Below the pieces are notes generated by a model that made no database searches, was not told where the DNA came from, and saw only the letters and a program-made list of their open reading frames with translations. The translations under genes and the position numbers were made by a program. DNA of 64,000 bases from an uncultured Scytonema sp. (GTDB taxonomy: Bacteria > Cyanobacteriota > Cyanobacteriia > Cyanobacteriales > Nostocaceae): assembly GCA_937873135.1 (NCBI GenBank), contig CALMVQ010000105.1, positions 1 through 64,000 on the forward strand, read 5' to 3'. Shown one piece after another: positions 44,789 to 52,778 of this stretch. Within the stretch, counting starts at the first letter, position 1; every line of letters starts with the position of its first letter.

Positions 44789-45252
44789 GCATAACGATCA
44801 ATGAAGTGCCAAATGTGGGTTAAAAAAGCTGGAAATGATCGCCGAAATAAGTCTGTCGCTGTCGTTCATTGATAAGTGGAAGATCAATCCGTTCTTTGGT
44901 TTGACCAAGGCACGTTTCGGAAGGAAGCTTTCCCCCGAAACGTGCCTTGGCCAAATATAACCACAAATATCTCCCCATAACAGATGAAATTCATTTTCAA
45001 ATAAAACTACAAGCTCACGCGTACACTACACTATCTGACGTTTATGTGCATCAAGCTACGCGGTTATTTCCAGTTTTTTTGAACACCTTTTCCTGGTCTT
45101 TACAAGCATTACTTTTCTGTGTCTTTTTCCAACTTATGTTAGCCTCCTTCAACAAGTTCAGAAATGATTTAGGATTGATATATGCATCTGATTATTAACT
45201 GCTAATTACTAACCAGTCTCTTTATATAATTTTTTAGAGGAGTGATAATTTT
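44789..45252. other. Intergenic with a long hairpin
   Basis: The hairpin at about 44901-44954 pairs TTGACCAAGGCACGTTTCGG with CGAAACGTGCCTTGGCCAA around GAAGCTTTC, a member of the AAGCTT-centred repeat style. It may stop transcription of the MFS gene. A plus-strand frame at 44947-45198 begins inside this hairpin and is not credible. Confidence 0.55.
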
Positions 45253-46101
45253 ATGAATAAAGCAACTTTATCTAATTCTCATACTAAGTTATGCTCAAAG
45301 AGCAAAATAACTTGTAGTGCAGGCATCTTGCTTGCCAAAATAAGCAAGATGTCTGTCCTACGTCTAAACACAACTCGGAATTATTTAAATACTGGGAACT
45401 TGTGGAACACTCTAGCTGTTATCTTGCTTGTATGTGTGAGTTTTACCCAGCCGGTGTTGGCGCAGGAGAAAGAGACAATGTTACGAACCCTCACTGTCAG
45501 TGGTCGCAAAGTTGAGACAATTCCAACCACTTTGTCTCAAGTTAATTTGGGGGTAGAGGTTCAAGGTAAAACAGCACAAGAGGTACAACAAGAGGCTGCC
45601 CGGAGATCATCATCTGTAATTGCCCTGCTCAAGAGCCTCAATGTAGAGAAATTACAAACTACAGGCATCGACCTCAATCCAGTTTATAGCAATAACAATA
45701 ATGTGCAACGTATCACAGGATACTCAGCAACAAACACTGTAAGTTTTCGCGTTGTAACTGATCGGGCTGGTACTATCTTAGATCAAGCCGTCAAAGCTGG
45801 TGCCACCAGGATTGACAGTATTAGTTTTATAGCTAGTGATCAGGCGATCGCACAGGCTCAAAAACAAGCACTTCAAAAAGCTACCCAAGACGCTCAACAG
45901 CAAGCTGAAGCTGTTTTGAGTGTCTTGGGTTTTAAGCCAAAAGAAGTGGTGAGCATTCAAGTTAATGGTGCGAGTGTACCCCCACCACAACCCATCTTAC
46001 GTGCGAAAGTAGCGACGCTGGCAACACAAGATACTTCTACCCCTGTCATTGGTGGTGAGCAACAGGTAGAAGCATCGGTAACCTTGCAAATTAGTTATTA
46101 A
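45253..46101 (+). CDS. SIMPL-domain (DUF541) exported protein
   Basis: A 282-residue protein with the SIMPL fold: MLRTLTVSGRKVETIPTTLS, VNLGVEVQGKTAQEVQQEAA, VEKLQTTGIDLNPVYSNNNN and ITGYSATNTVSFRVVTDRAG. A hydrophobic export segment (LWNTLAVILLVCVSFTQPVL, then AQ) lies unusually far in, near residues 54-75. The ATG at 45253 has GAGGAG upstream; an alternative start at 45349 would give a normal signal peptide. The extra N-terminal codons include a dispersed palindromic repeat (45313-45364). SIMPL proteins sit in the periplasm or outer membrane; function is poorly known. Confidence 0.82.
   Translation: MNKATLSNSHTKLCSKSKITCSAGILLAKISKMSVLRLNTTRNYLNTGNLWNTLAVILLVCVSFTQPVLAQEKETMLRTLTVSGRKVETIPTTLSQVNLGVEVQGKTAQEVQQEAARRSSSVIALLKSLNVEKLQTTGIDLNPVYSNNNNVQRITGYSATNTVSFRVVTDRAGTILDQAVKAGATRIDSISFIASDQAIAQAQKQALQKATQDAQQQAEAVLSVLGFKPKEVVSIQVNGASVPPPQPILRAKVATLATQDTSTPVIGGEQQVEASVTLQISY
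45313..45364. repeat. Palindromic dispersed repeat inside SIMPL gene
   Basis: TGTAGTGCAGGCATCTTGCT facing AAGCAAGATGTCTGTCCTAC; the arms pair as GCATCTTGCTT/AAGCAAGATGT. This is a common type of cyanobacterial repeat (GTAG...CTAC ends). It is translated in frame as part of the N-terminal extension. Confidence 0.6.
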
Positions 46102-46160
46102 TTGGGCAATGGAAGAGAAAAATGACCAATTCTCAACTAATTCATAGCTACGACGAATTT

Positions 46161-47027
46161 TTAATTCCGCGTAGCGGTACTAGGTTCGCCAATTTCAATA
46201 GGTAGCGATGGATCGCGTGACCACTCGTTCCAGGAGCTAAAGTAATTCCTGACATCTTTGATACCCGCTTGTTTAAGGGCTATCAGGGTATGAGCAGCTC
46301 TAGACCCCTTGAAGCAGTAAATGTATACCGTTGACTCTGGTGTAATGCCTACTTCCTGACAAATTTCTAGGATTTCTTCTTTTGGGCGAAAGATGGAAAT
46401 TTCCGAATTAGGCATCATCATGCGATACCACTCAATCCAAACTGCACCTGGGATTCTACCTTTGCGCGGGCAAAAGTCTACTCCATAAGGAGAAGAACTG
46501 ATTCCCATCCATTCATCGTCATCTCTCACATCCAGCTTAACAATCGCAGGGTTGTCTAGTGCTTGCAACATCTGCTCTGTAGTCACCAGAATTGAGGAGT
46601 CGATGTTCATGGAGAAAGACTTTTTCTTAGGTGTAGGAATTTCTGATGTCGTCGGCAAACTTGCATTGAGCCATGCTTGATAGCCGCCATCCAGAACTGA
46701 AACTTTTGGGCAACCCAAATACTTCAGCAAAAAGTAACCCCGGCAGGATTGCCCATAGCCTTTGTTCATCGCATCTTCGTAAATCACCAACTGTTCCGTA
46801 CCAGATATGCCAGCTATACCCAAAAGCTGTACAAACTGCGACTGCAAGCTGGCTAAACCTTCTGGCTTTGAGTTTGCCAGGTAGGTAAAAATCTCACGAA
46901 TGTTAACTGAAGAGGGAATGTGGGAGACTGAATACTCTTGAGGATCGCGAGTATCGATGACAATAAGCGATTTCTGTTGTAGAGCGATCGCCAGTTCTTG
47001 TGGGGTAATGAGTGGTTTTACTTGCAT
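46161..47027 (-). CDS. Thiosulfate/3-mercaptopyruvate sulfurtransferase (rhodanese)
   Basis: A 288-residue protein with two rhodanese domains. The N-terminal domain (VIDTRDPQEYSVSHIPSSVN) lacks the active Cys; the C-terminal one (KLDVRDDDEWMGISSSPYG, GRIPGAVWIEWYRM) has the active-site loop IYCFKGSRAAHTL with Cys238. It transfers a sulfane sulfur from thiosulfate or mercaptopyruvate to cyanide or thiols. The loop CFKGSRA is closer to thiosulfate sulfurtransferases. The last few codons and the stop (PSTATRN) derive from the end of a CTAG-type element (46165-46182). It is far from the sulfur cluster at 13.8-17.6 kb. Confidence 0.9.
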   Translation of the reverse strand: MQVKPLITPQELAIALQQKSLIVIDTRDPQEYSVSHIPSSVNIREIFTYLANSKPEGLASLQSQFVQLLGIAGISGTEQLVIYEDAMNKGYGQSCRGYFLLKYLGCPKVSVLDGGYQAWLNASLPTTSEIPTPKKKSFSMNIDSSILVTTEQMLQALDNPAIVKLDVRDDDEWMGISSSPYGVDFCPRKGRIPGAVWIEWYRMMMPNSEISIFRPKEEILEICQEVGITPESTVYIYCFKGSRAAHTLIALKQAGIKDVRNYFSSWNEWSRDPSLPIEIGEPSTATRN

Positions 47028-47251
47028 TTCTACGCCTCTTCTGGACTCAAACCGCTTTCAGCTATTACCTATTAGCAATTTCACCCAATTCTTTTTACCT
47101 ACTTTTCAGCATTCTTTGGGTTACATTTACAGTTGAGATAGATATGTTTTTTATTTGACAATTAAGTCTTATTAAACAGAAAAATATGACTTTTTACCTG
47201 AGTTTTGATACTTAAAATTTATATATAAATTCTAAATATATTGTAAATCTT

Positions 47252-47885
47252 CTAATTTATTTTGTTGGGTGGCAATGCGTAACCTTTTGTTTTTTCAACC
47301 AAAGCTCTTAAAGCCAGCACCATTTCTTGGTGGGCAACGAGGGGTTTATCCTTCTGGCCGATACGGTCAACTGGCTGTATGACGACAGGGGGAACGGGGA
47401 AGAGTTGCTCGATTACAGCTACGCCCTGAAGACAATGGGTACTAATCAATCGCTATTTTTAGGCGTCCTTTTTTGTATCAGTTCAGAGGGTTGTCGGTAC
47501 TCACGCAAACAAAATTAATTGAACATTTATTTAACTTGGAATGACCTTGAGACAAGCATTTCAGGCAATGTTAATATACAATTGCCCAGACAGCGCTCGA
47601 TTGATGTGCGGTTGTGCAACCTGATAAGCCGCTTCACCCAGAAGTTCACGGACAGACTTGCCCAGAATCTCATCTCGACTACAGCTAAACCAGACCTCAT
47701 AGGTGCGGTTGGCAAATCGATAACGCTGATTGGCATCCACAATTGCACTGTAAGGAATATTGCGCTTTAATTGGTCAAATTTACCAGAGATAAAATAGCC
47801 GCGCTTTGCAGTGATTGGTTTATGGATTTCCTGCACTAACGCTGATTTCCCAATTCCAGCGATCGCCAGATACCAACATCATTTC
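47252..47885 (-). pseudogene. Remnants of a multidomain sensor histidine kinase (AAA-PAS)
   Basis: At about 47885-47740 the frame gives a Walker A and the following stretch typical of large cyanobacterial STK/AAA/PAS histidine kinases (AIAGIGKSALVQEIHKPI, then GYFISGKFDQLKRNIPYSAI). It then jumps, without the several hundred residues normally between, into a PAS domain (DANQRYRFANRTYEVWF, SRDEILGKSVRELLGE). A further block at 47252-47449 (VVIQPVDRIGQKDKPLVAHQ) is less clear. The kinase core is missing. These look like the leftovers of deletions in a gene that was originally several kb long. Confidence 0.6.
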
Positions 47886-48232
47886 GACTTTGACGGCGTG
47901 ACTCCTGTGCGTTCGCTTATTTTGAGATCGTCCGGGGAATTAAAGCCTTCATGCAAAAGGAAAAAGGAGATTTTTCAGTAACCCGTTATTTGTAAGTAAA
48001 ATTTTTGACCATCACAGCTATGCTCCCAGAGGGGATTCTTTAAGGCACAGGGATACCATAAATCATAAAATGGCAAAAGCTCTGTGCGAGCCAAAAATGC
48101 CAGAATCGATTGCAGCACCTGGATTATAAGCCCTGCAAGGCTTAAATAAATCTGGCGGTTAAAAATGAGCGAACGTACAGTGACTCTCGAAGTTCTTCCA
48201 GTACAATCAGTCATGAAAAATCTGTGTTGCAA
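47886..48232. other. Intergenic, nothing recognised
   Basis: No gene or strong structure. A minus-strand frame overlapping 47975-48232 is not protein-like enough to call. Confidence 0.4.
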
Positions 48233-49348
48233 TCACCTTTGCAAACTGCGGGGATCGAGGGCATCTCGCAGCCCATCACCCAGCAAGTTGAAAGCTAAGA
48301 CTGTGAGGATAATCAATAAAGCTGGAGGCCAGATAAGCCAAGGTTGGAGTACCAAAATTGAGGCATTCGTTGCTAAGGATAGCATATTACCCCAAGATGG
48401 GTCTGGTTGTTGGATTCCCAGTCCAATCAGACTCAGTACTGCTTCTGCACCGATAAAGCTTGGAACTGCAAGTGTGGCAGAGATAATTAGATATGTCGCG
48501 GTTTGTGGCAAAACGTGACGGACGATGATATAAAGTGGCTTGCCACCCATAGATCGTGCTGCTTGGACAAATTCTCGTTCTTTGATTGATAGGACTTGTC
48601 CACGAATCACTCGTGCTAATCCAGCCCATCCAATAAACGAAGTAATCAACACAATGAGGAGAAAGCGTTCGGTACTACTGAGTCCAGGCGGTAATACAGC
48701 ACCTAAGGCAACTAAAAGATAAATTTCAGGAAAGGTCATCAGAACTTCCGCTAGACGCATGATAATACTGTCAGTCCAGCCACCGAAATAGCCTGATATT
48801 CCTCCTACTAACATCCCTAAGGGAAAGGAAATGGCAACTCCCAGAATACCTATAAATAGACTGATGCGACCACCGTACAGCAAACGACTTAATTGATCGC
48901 GTCCTTGGTCATCCGTACCCAAGATGTTAAATTTCGCTTCATCAGCTGCACCAAATAAATGCCAATCTAAGGGGATACCGGGAAATATTTCTACTTCGTC
49001 CCATGTAGGGGGTAGTGGGAAGTTCATCTGAAATAAGTGGTATTCCGATCCTTTAACGAATAGCTTTAAAGGTGAGGGCTTTTTGAAGTCTACGATAATT
49101 TTGCGATCGCCTGTTTTTAAATCTGTGTTTCCTTGAGTTGTCGGATAAATATGAGGACCAATAAACTGTCCTGATGGCGAAGTCCAGTAAATTTGCGTTG
49201 GTGGCAACAGCGAACCATTAGGCTGTGAGGCATAAGGATCGTAAGGGGCGACAAAATCAGCTGCAATCACTGACACATAGAAAACTAACAGCAAAATTGC
49301 CCCAAATCTTGCCAAAGGATTTTTCTTGAGTCGTTGCCACCAATTCAT
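48233..49348 (-). CDS. ABC transporter permease, peptide/nickel (DppC) type
   Basis: A 371-residue inner-membrane permease. The first hydrophobic segment follows the DppC/OppC start (KKNPLARFGAILLLVFYVSV, then APYDPY). A long periplasmic loop comes next, as usual, including DDQGRDQLSRLLYGGRISLF. The EAA coupling loop is QAARSMGGKPLYIIVRHVLP. The C-terminal DALDPR is the family end. It imports oligopeptides or similar compounds, but no partner permease, ATPase or binding protein lies next to it. Orphan DppC-type genes are common in cyanobacteria. Confidence 0.9.
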   Translation of the reverse strand: MNWWQRLKKNPLARFGAILLLVFYVSVIAADFVAPYDPYASQPNGSLLPPTQIYWTSPSGQFIGPHIYPTTQGNTDLKTGDRKIIVDFKKPSPLKLFVKGSEYHLFQMNFPLPPTWDEVEIFPGIPLDWHLFGAADEAKFNILGTDDQGRDQLSRLLYGGRISLFIGILGVAISFPLGMLVGGISGYFGGWTDSIIMRLAEVLMTFPEIYLLVALGAVLPPGLSSTERFLLIVLITSFIGWAGLARVIRGQVLSIKEREFVQAARSMGGKPLYIIVRHVLPQTATYLIISATLAVPSFIGAEAVLSLIGLGIQQPDPSWGNMLSLATNASILVLQPWLIWPPALLIILTVLAFNLLGDGLRDALDPRSLQR

Positions 49349-49501
49349 AGAAGTTTTGTGTGAGAAGTTATGAGTTGTAAGCCTCTGATTATAAACTATA
49401 AATTTGGAAATTTTTTATTGATAATTTATAACTTTTAACTCCTCACTTGTAAAATCAGCGCCTCCTGTACAGACGCGCTGTTTGAAACTTCTCTACAACT
49501 C

Positions 49502-50413
49502 CTAACTCCGCGCCTCTACAGACTTACCATTGCGTGTCTCTACAACTCCCAACTTCTCTAAATACAGATGATCTTCAAGACGTCTATCGTGTTCTACAAC
49601 AAACACATTCGAGTAGAGATTAGCAATAATTTGTTTTCCCTGCTGTGTTAGGGAAAGGTAGTGTAGGGCATTCTGGATGTAGGGATAAACGCCATTCCAA
49701 TAGAACTTAGAGTAGTTCTTGCGTAAATCTGCAGGGGTGTAATAACCCAGAACTTTATTAATCCCAGTTTCTTCAAACTCGTAAAACAAAGACGTAATTT
49801 TCTTTAAGTAACGCGGATCGCTTAATTGTCCAATCAAATCAGCAGCACGCACTAAGCCGGCAAAACTATTTGTATCTTGATGATCTTCTACAGCAGGCAC
49901 AGGAAAGCGGGTTAATTCAATATTGCTCTTAACGACTTCAGAATCTATCAGCTTATGACCGCCAAAACGTTCTTCAGTAAATAGTTTAGCTCTATCTACA
50001 TGATATGGTGTGAGACTCGCATCAGAAGCGCCCGGCGAAAGTGAAATCATTTTGTCATCTTTACCCGTAGCATACAGTCTTTCTTCCTCACGGTCTTGTC
50101 GGCAAACTCCCTTAACATAACCGATATCATGGCACAATAAAGAAATAATAAAATGCAACCAGTCTTCACTAGAAACACCACCTTCGCGGATGTGTTTGCC
50201 GCGTAAAACTTCCTGTCCTACAAGAGTCACTAGGATGGAGTGTTCAACGTTGTGATACAAGGCATCGCTATTGGCAATATTTTCCAAAGCCATGTTACCA
50301 ACCCAGGCTATGATGTCTTGGTAATCGGTCTTTAAGCAACCATAGGTACGGCGGTAGCCTTCCCGAACTTGATTGACAAAAGCATCTATTAAAATTTCAG
50401 TGGCGTTGAACAT
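49502..50413 (-). CDS. HD-domain metalloprotein, Npun_R2479 type
   Basis: A 303-residue soluble protein of the HD phosphohydrolase superfamily. The metal-binding residues are seen in LYHNVEHSILVTLVGQEVLR (first His pair), FIISLLCHDIGYVKGVC (the HD dyad) and LVRAADLIGQLSDPRYLKKI (last Asp). HD proteins hydrolyse nucleotides or phosphate esters; the substrate is not known for this subgroup, which is confined largely to cyanobacteria. ATG at 50413. It stands alone on the minus strand, divergent from the efflux operon. Confidence 0.85.
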   Translation of the reverse strand: MFNATEILIDAFVNQVREGYRRTYGCLKTDYQDIIAWVGNMALENIANSDALYHNVEHSILVTLVGQEVLRGKHIREGGVSSEDWLHFIISLLCHDIGYVKGVCRQDREEERLYATGKDDKMISLSPGASDASLTPYHVDRAKLFTEERFGGHKLIDSEVVKSNIELTRFPVPAVEDHQDTNSFAGLVRAADLIGQLSDPRYLKKITSLFYEFEETGINKVLGYYTPADLRKNYSKFYWNGVYPYIQNALHYLSLTQQGKQIIANLYSNVFVVEHDRRLEDHLYLEKLGVVETRNGKSVEARS

Positions 50414-51195
50414 ACGAGTTACTCAATAGAATAAAAATTGTTTATGCTTTTCTAAAGAAAGCATTTAGCGATTAGCGATTAATCGTTAGCTCCGAAAGGA
50501 ATTTGATAGATATCAGGTCGTTGAGTCATTTAAGCTGACAGCTAAAGGCTTTTTTTAGATTGCACAGTCTGATGCAAATTTAATGTGCTTTTAAGTACAT
50601 TAAATTTGCGTAACATTAAGTACGGAGATAGGCAAATTGAAGTAAGTTGGAGAAAGGGAATATAACTGACATTGCCGCTTTTGGTCCAAATTAATTCAAT
50701 ATTGATGCACCTTAGCTTATAAGTTTTTCACATGCAAGGGTTGGTTGACGGTGATCTCGATATGAAGAATGAGTGAGTCAAAACAAAGGCAGAGGCGGGA
50801 AGTGCATCCGGCTGAAGAAGGCAGAAATAATTAAGGTATAAGAGAAATACAGTAAGGGCTTGGACCCACCACTGATTTAAGACCACCAACCTTTGGTATG
50901 GTGGAGACGGTGTGTACCCTTTTGGTCAAGGCAGGGTAGATAACAGAGGAAAAAAAACTGTATAAAAAATACGATTACCTTCAGCCACTTACCTTGCAAG
51001 GGAGGGCTGCTCAGATTAAGTACCTTACTAGGAAAACTGGAAAAAAATTGTGCCTTTTGTTATATAAATTACGAAAAAGGACGCAACCAAAAGTCCGAAA
51101 AATAGGTCATATTTTGATATATAGTAATTAATCTTAAACTTTCTTATGCAAAAAAGCTTAGTATGCTTAGTAATGTTTAAGGAGGAAGTAGGGGT
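50414..51195. promoter_or_regulatory. Long divergent region before the RND efflux operon
   Basis: A 782-bp region with an inverted repeat at 50574-50609 (GCAAATTTAATGT, 10 bp, ACATTAAATTTGC). It is purine-rich just before the adaptor gene (GGAGGAAG at 51181). No small gene was found. An efflux regulator binding to the dyad is possible but unproven. Confidence 0.4.
50574..50609. repeat. 13-bp inverted repeat, 10-bp spacer
   Basis: Arms 50574-50586 and 50597-50609 are exact reverse complements. It could be an operator or a hairpin; it lies about 590 bp before the efflux adaptor start. Confidence 0.5.
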
Positions 51196-52719
51196 ATGAC
51201 TACAGGAGACGAAAATTCTTCAGAATTCGAGGAGGAAGAACCAGGAGTTGTTGAAAAGGCTGCTAGGCGGAAAGAACGAGTTGAGGAGCAACGACGTCCT
51301 TGGCTTGTACCCTTCTTGGTAGGGATTGTTTTGGGAGTGGCGATCACTACTGGCGGAATACGTGTATTCCGCAATCATCCCTCAGATGAGTCTTTAGCAA
51401 AAGGAAATAAATCGTCACAAAAAGTTATGTCAGCGATGACTGTCACCCTCGCCACAGTAGAAACGACTCGTGTTGCTCGTATTCTCAACGCCACAGGAAC
51501 TGTACAGGCAAGTAATTTGACTCCAGTTTTACCTCAAACCAACGGCTTACTAATCAAAAAAATCCTTGTAAATGTTGGTGCTTCGGTCAAAGCCGGTCAA
51601 ATTATGGCGGTGCTGGATGATTCGCTGTTGCAAGACCAAATTAGGCAAGCAAAAGCTGATGTCGCCTCAAAACAGGCTGATGTCGCCTCAAAACAAGCAG
51701 ATTTAGCATCTAAGCAAGGATCTGTCGCATCAAGTCAGGCAACTGTGTCATCTAATCAGGCGATCGTCCAGCAAAGACAAGCTGACTTGGCTCAAGCTAG
51801 GGTAAAGTTAAAAGATGCGGAAACCAATTTGCGGCGCAATCGACAACTCGTTGACCAAGGAGCCATTAGTCGTCAACAATCAGATACTGCTGAAACTAAT
51901 CAGGCAACAGCACGAGAGGCAATACACCAGAGCGAAGCGAATATTCGTAGCGCCGAAGCCAATGTCAAAAGCGCTCAAGCAAGTGTCAGTAGCGCTATGG
52001 CAGCAGTTCAAAGCGCTCAAGCAAGTGTCAGTAGCGCTATGGCGGCTGTGCAAAGCTATCAAGCTAAGGTACAACAATTGAAAACTCAACTGGGACAAAC
52101 GGCGGTTCGCGCACCTGTTTCTGGAATTCTGGCGGAGAAACTGGCAAGAATAGGCGATATAACTGGTGTGGCACCGCAAACCCAGGTAGGAACAGTTGTT
52201 GGTGGTACGCAAAAGCTGTTTTCCATAATTCAGGATCAAAAGCTGCAATTACAGGCACTCGTACCGGAAATTCAACTGCCAGATGTCCAAGTTGGTGCCA
52301 CCGTGCAAATTACGAACGATGCTGATGAGCGCGTAAGCTTACAAGGACGAGTCAGCGAAATAGAACCGATGGTTAATCAGCAAAGGCGTGAAGCGACGGT
52401 AAAAATTGATATACCGCCGACAAGCTTATTAAAACCAGGAATGTTTGCCCGTGCGGCGATCGCCATCGGCTCCGTCACAAGCATGGCTGTACCCCAGAAA
52501 GCAGTACTACCTCAACCTGACGGGAGTGCAATTGTATTCGTACTTTCAGGTAAAGACTCAGTTCGCGCCCAGAAAGTAGACGTGGGAGAATCAATCATTG
52601 GCCGCAGAGTGGAAATAAAAAGCGGTTTGAAAGTAGGCTCGCGCGTAGTTGTTGATGGTGCGGGATATCTCCACGATGGCGACACAGTCCGAATAGCCCG
52701 TACTACTGCGCTTAATTAA
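51196..52719 (+). CDS. RND efflux periplasmic adaptor (HlyD/MFP family)
   Basis: A 507-residue membrane-fusion protein. The cytoplasmic N-terminus is acidic, followed by one membrane segment (LVPFLVGIVLGVAITTGGIR). The lipoyl half-motif is LIKKILVNVGASVKAGQIMA. The long coiled-coil hairpin (~residues 150-300) has near-repeats (ADVASKQADVASKQADLASK, and VKSAQASVSSAMAAVQSAQA), and the second half-motif is QTAVRAPVSGILAEKLARIG. The beta-barrel and membrane-proximal domains end the protein. GGAGG lies ahead of the ATG. It links the pump encoded 59 bp downstream to an outer-membrane channel; no TolC-like gene is present here. Confidence 0.93.
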   Translation: MTTGDENSSEFEEEEPGVVEKAARRKERVEEQRRPWLVPFLVGIVLGVAITTGGIRVFRNHPSDESLAKGNKSSQKVMSAMTVTLATVETTRVARILNATGTVQASNLTPVLPQTNGLLIKKILVNVGASVKAGQIMAVLDDSLLQDQIRQAKADVASKQADVASKQADLASKQGSVASSQATVSSNQAIVQQRQADLAQARVKLKDAETNLRRNRQLVDQGAISRQQSDTAETNQATAREAIHQSEANIRSAEANVKSAQASVSSAMAAVQSAQASVSSAMAAVQSYQAKVQQLKTQLGQTAVRAPVSGILAEKLARIGDITGVAPQTQVGTVVGGTQKLFSIIQDQKLQLQALVPEIQLPDVQVGATVQITNDADERVSLQGRVSEIEPMVNQQRREATVKIDIPPTSLLKPGMFARAAIAIGSVTSMAVPQKAVLPQPDGSAIVFVLSGKDSVRAQKVDVGESIIGRRVEIKSGLKVGSRVVVDGAGYLHDGDTVRIARTTALN

Positions 52720-52778
52720 AAATTAAAAAAGCTTGAAACTAACAACTACCAACCACCCAATAACAATTAACAATTAAC

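Noticed and set aside
44947-45198. 83-codon plus-strand frame
   Set aside because: It starts inside a hairpin repeat and its sequence is not like any protein family; no ribosome-binding site.
47975-48232. 85-codon minus-strand frame after the ABC permease gene
   Set aside because: Irregular composition, begins at the permease stop, and no recognisable motif.
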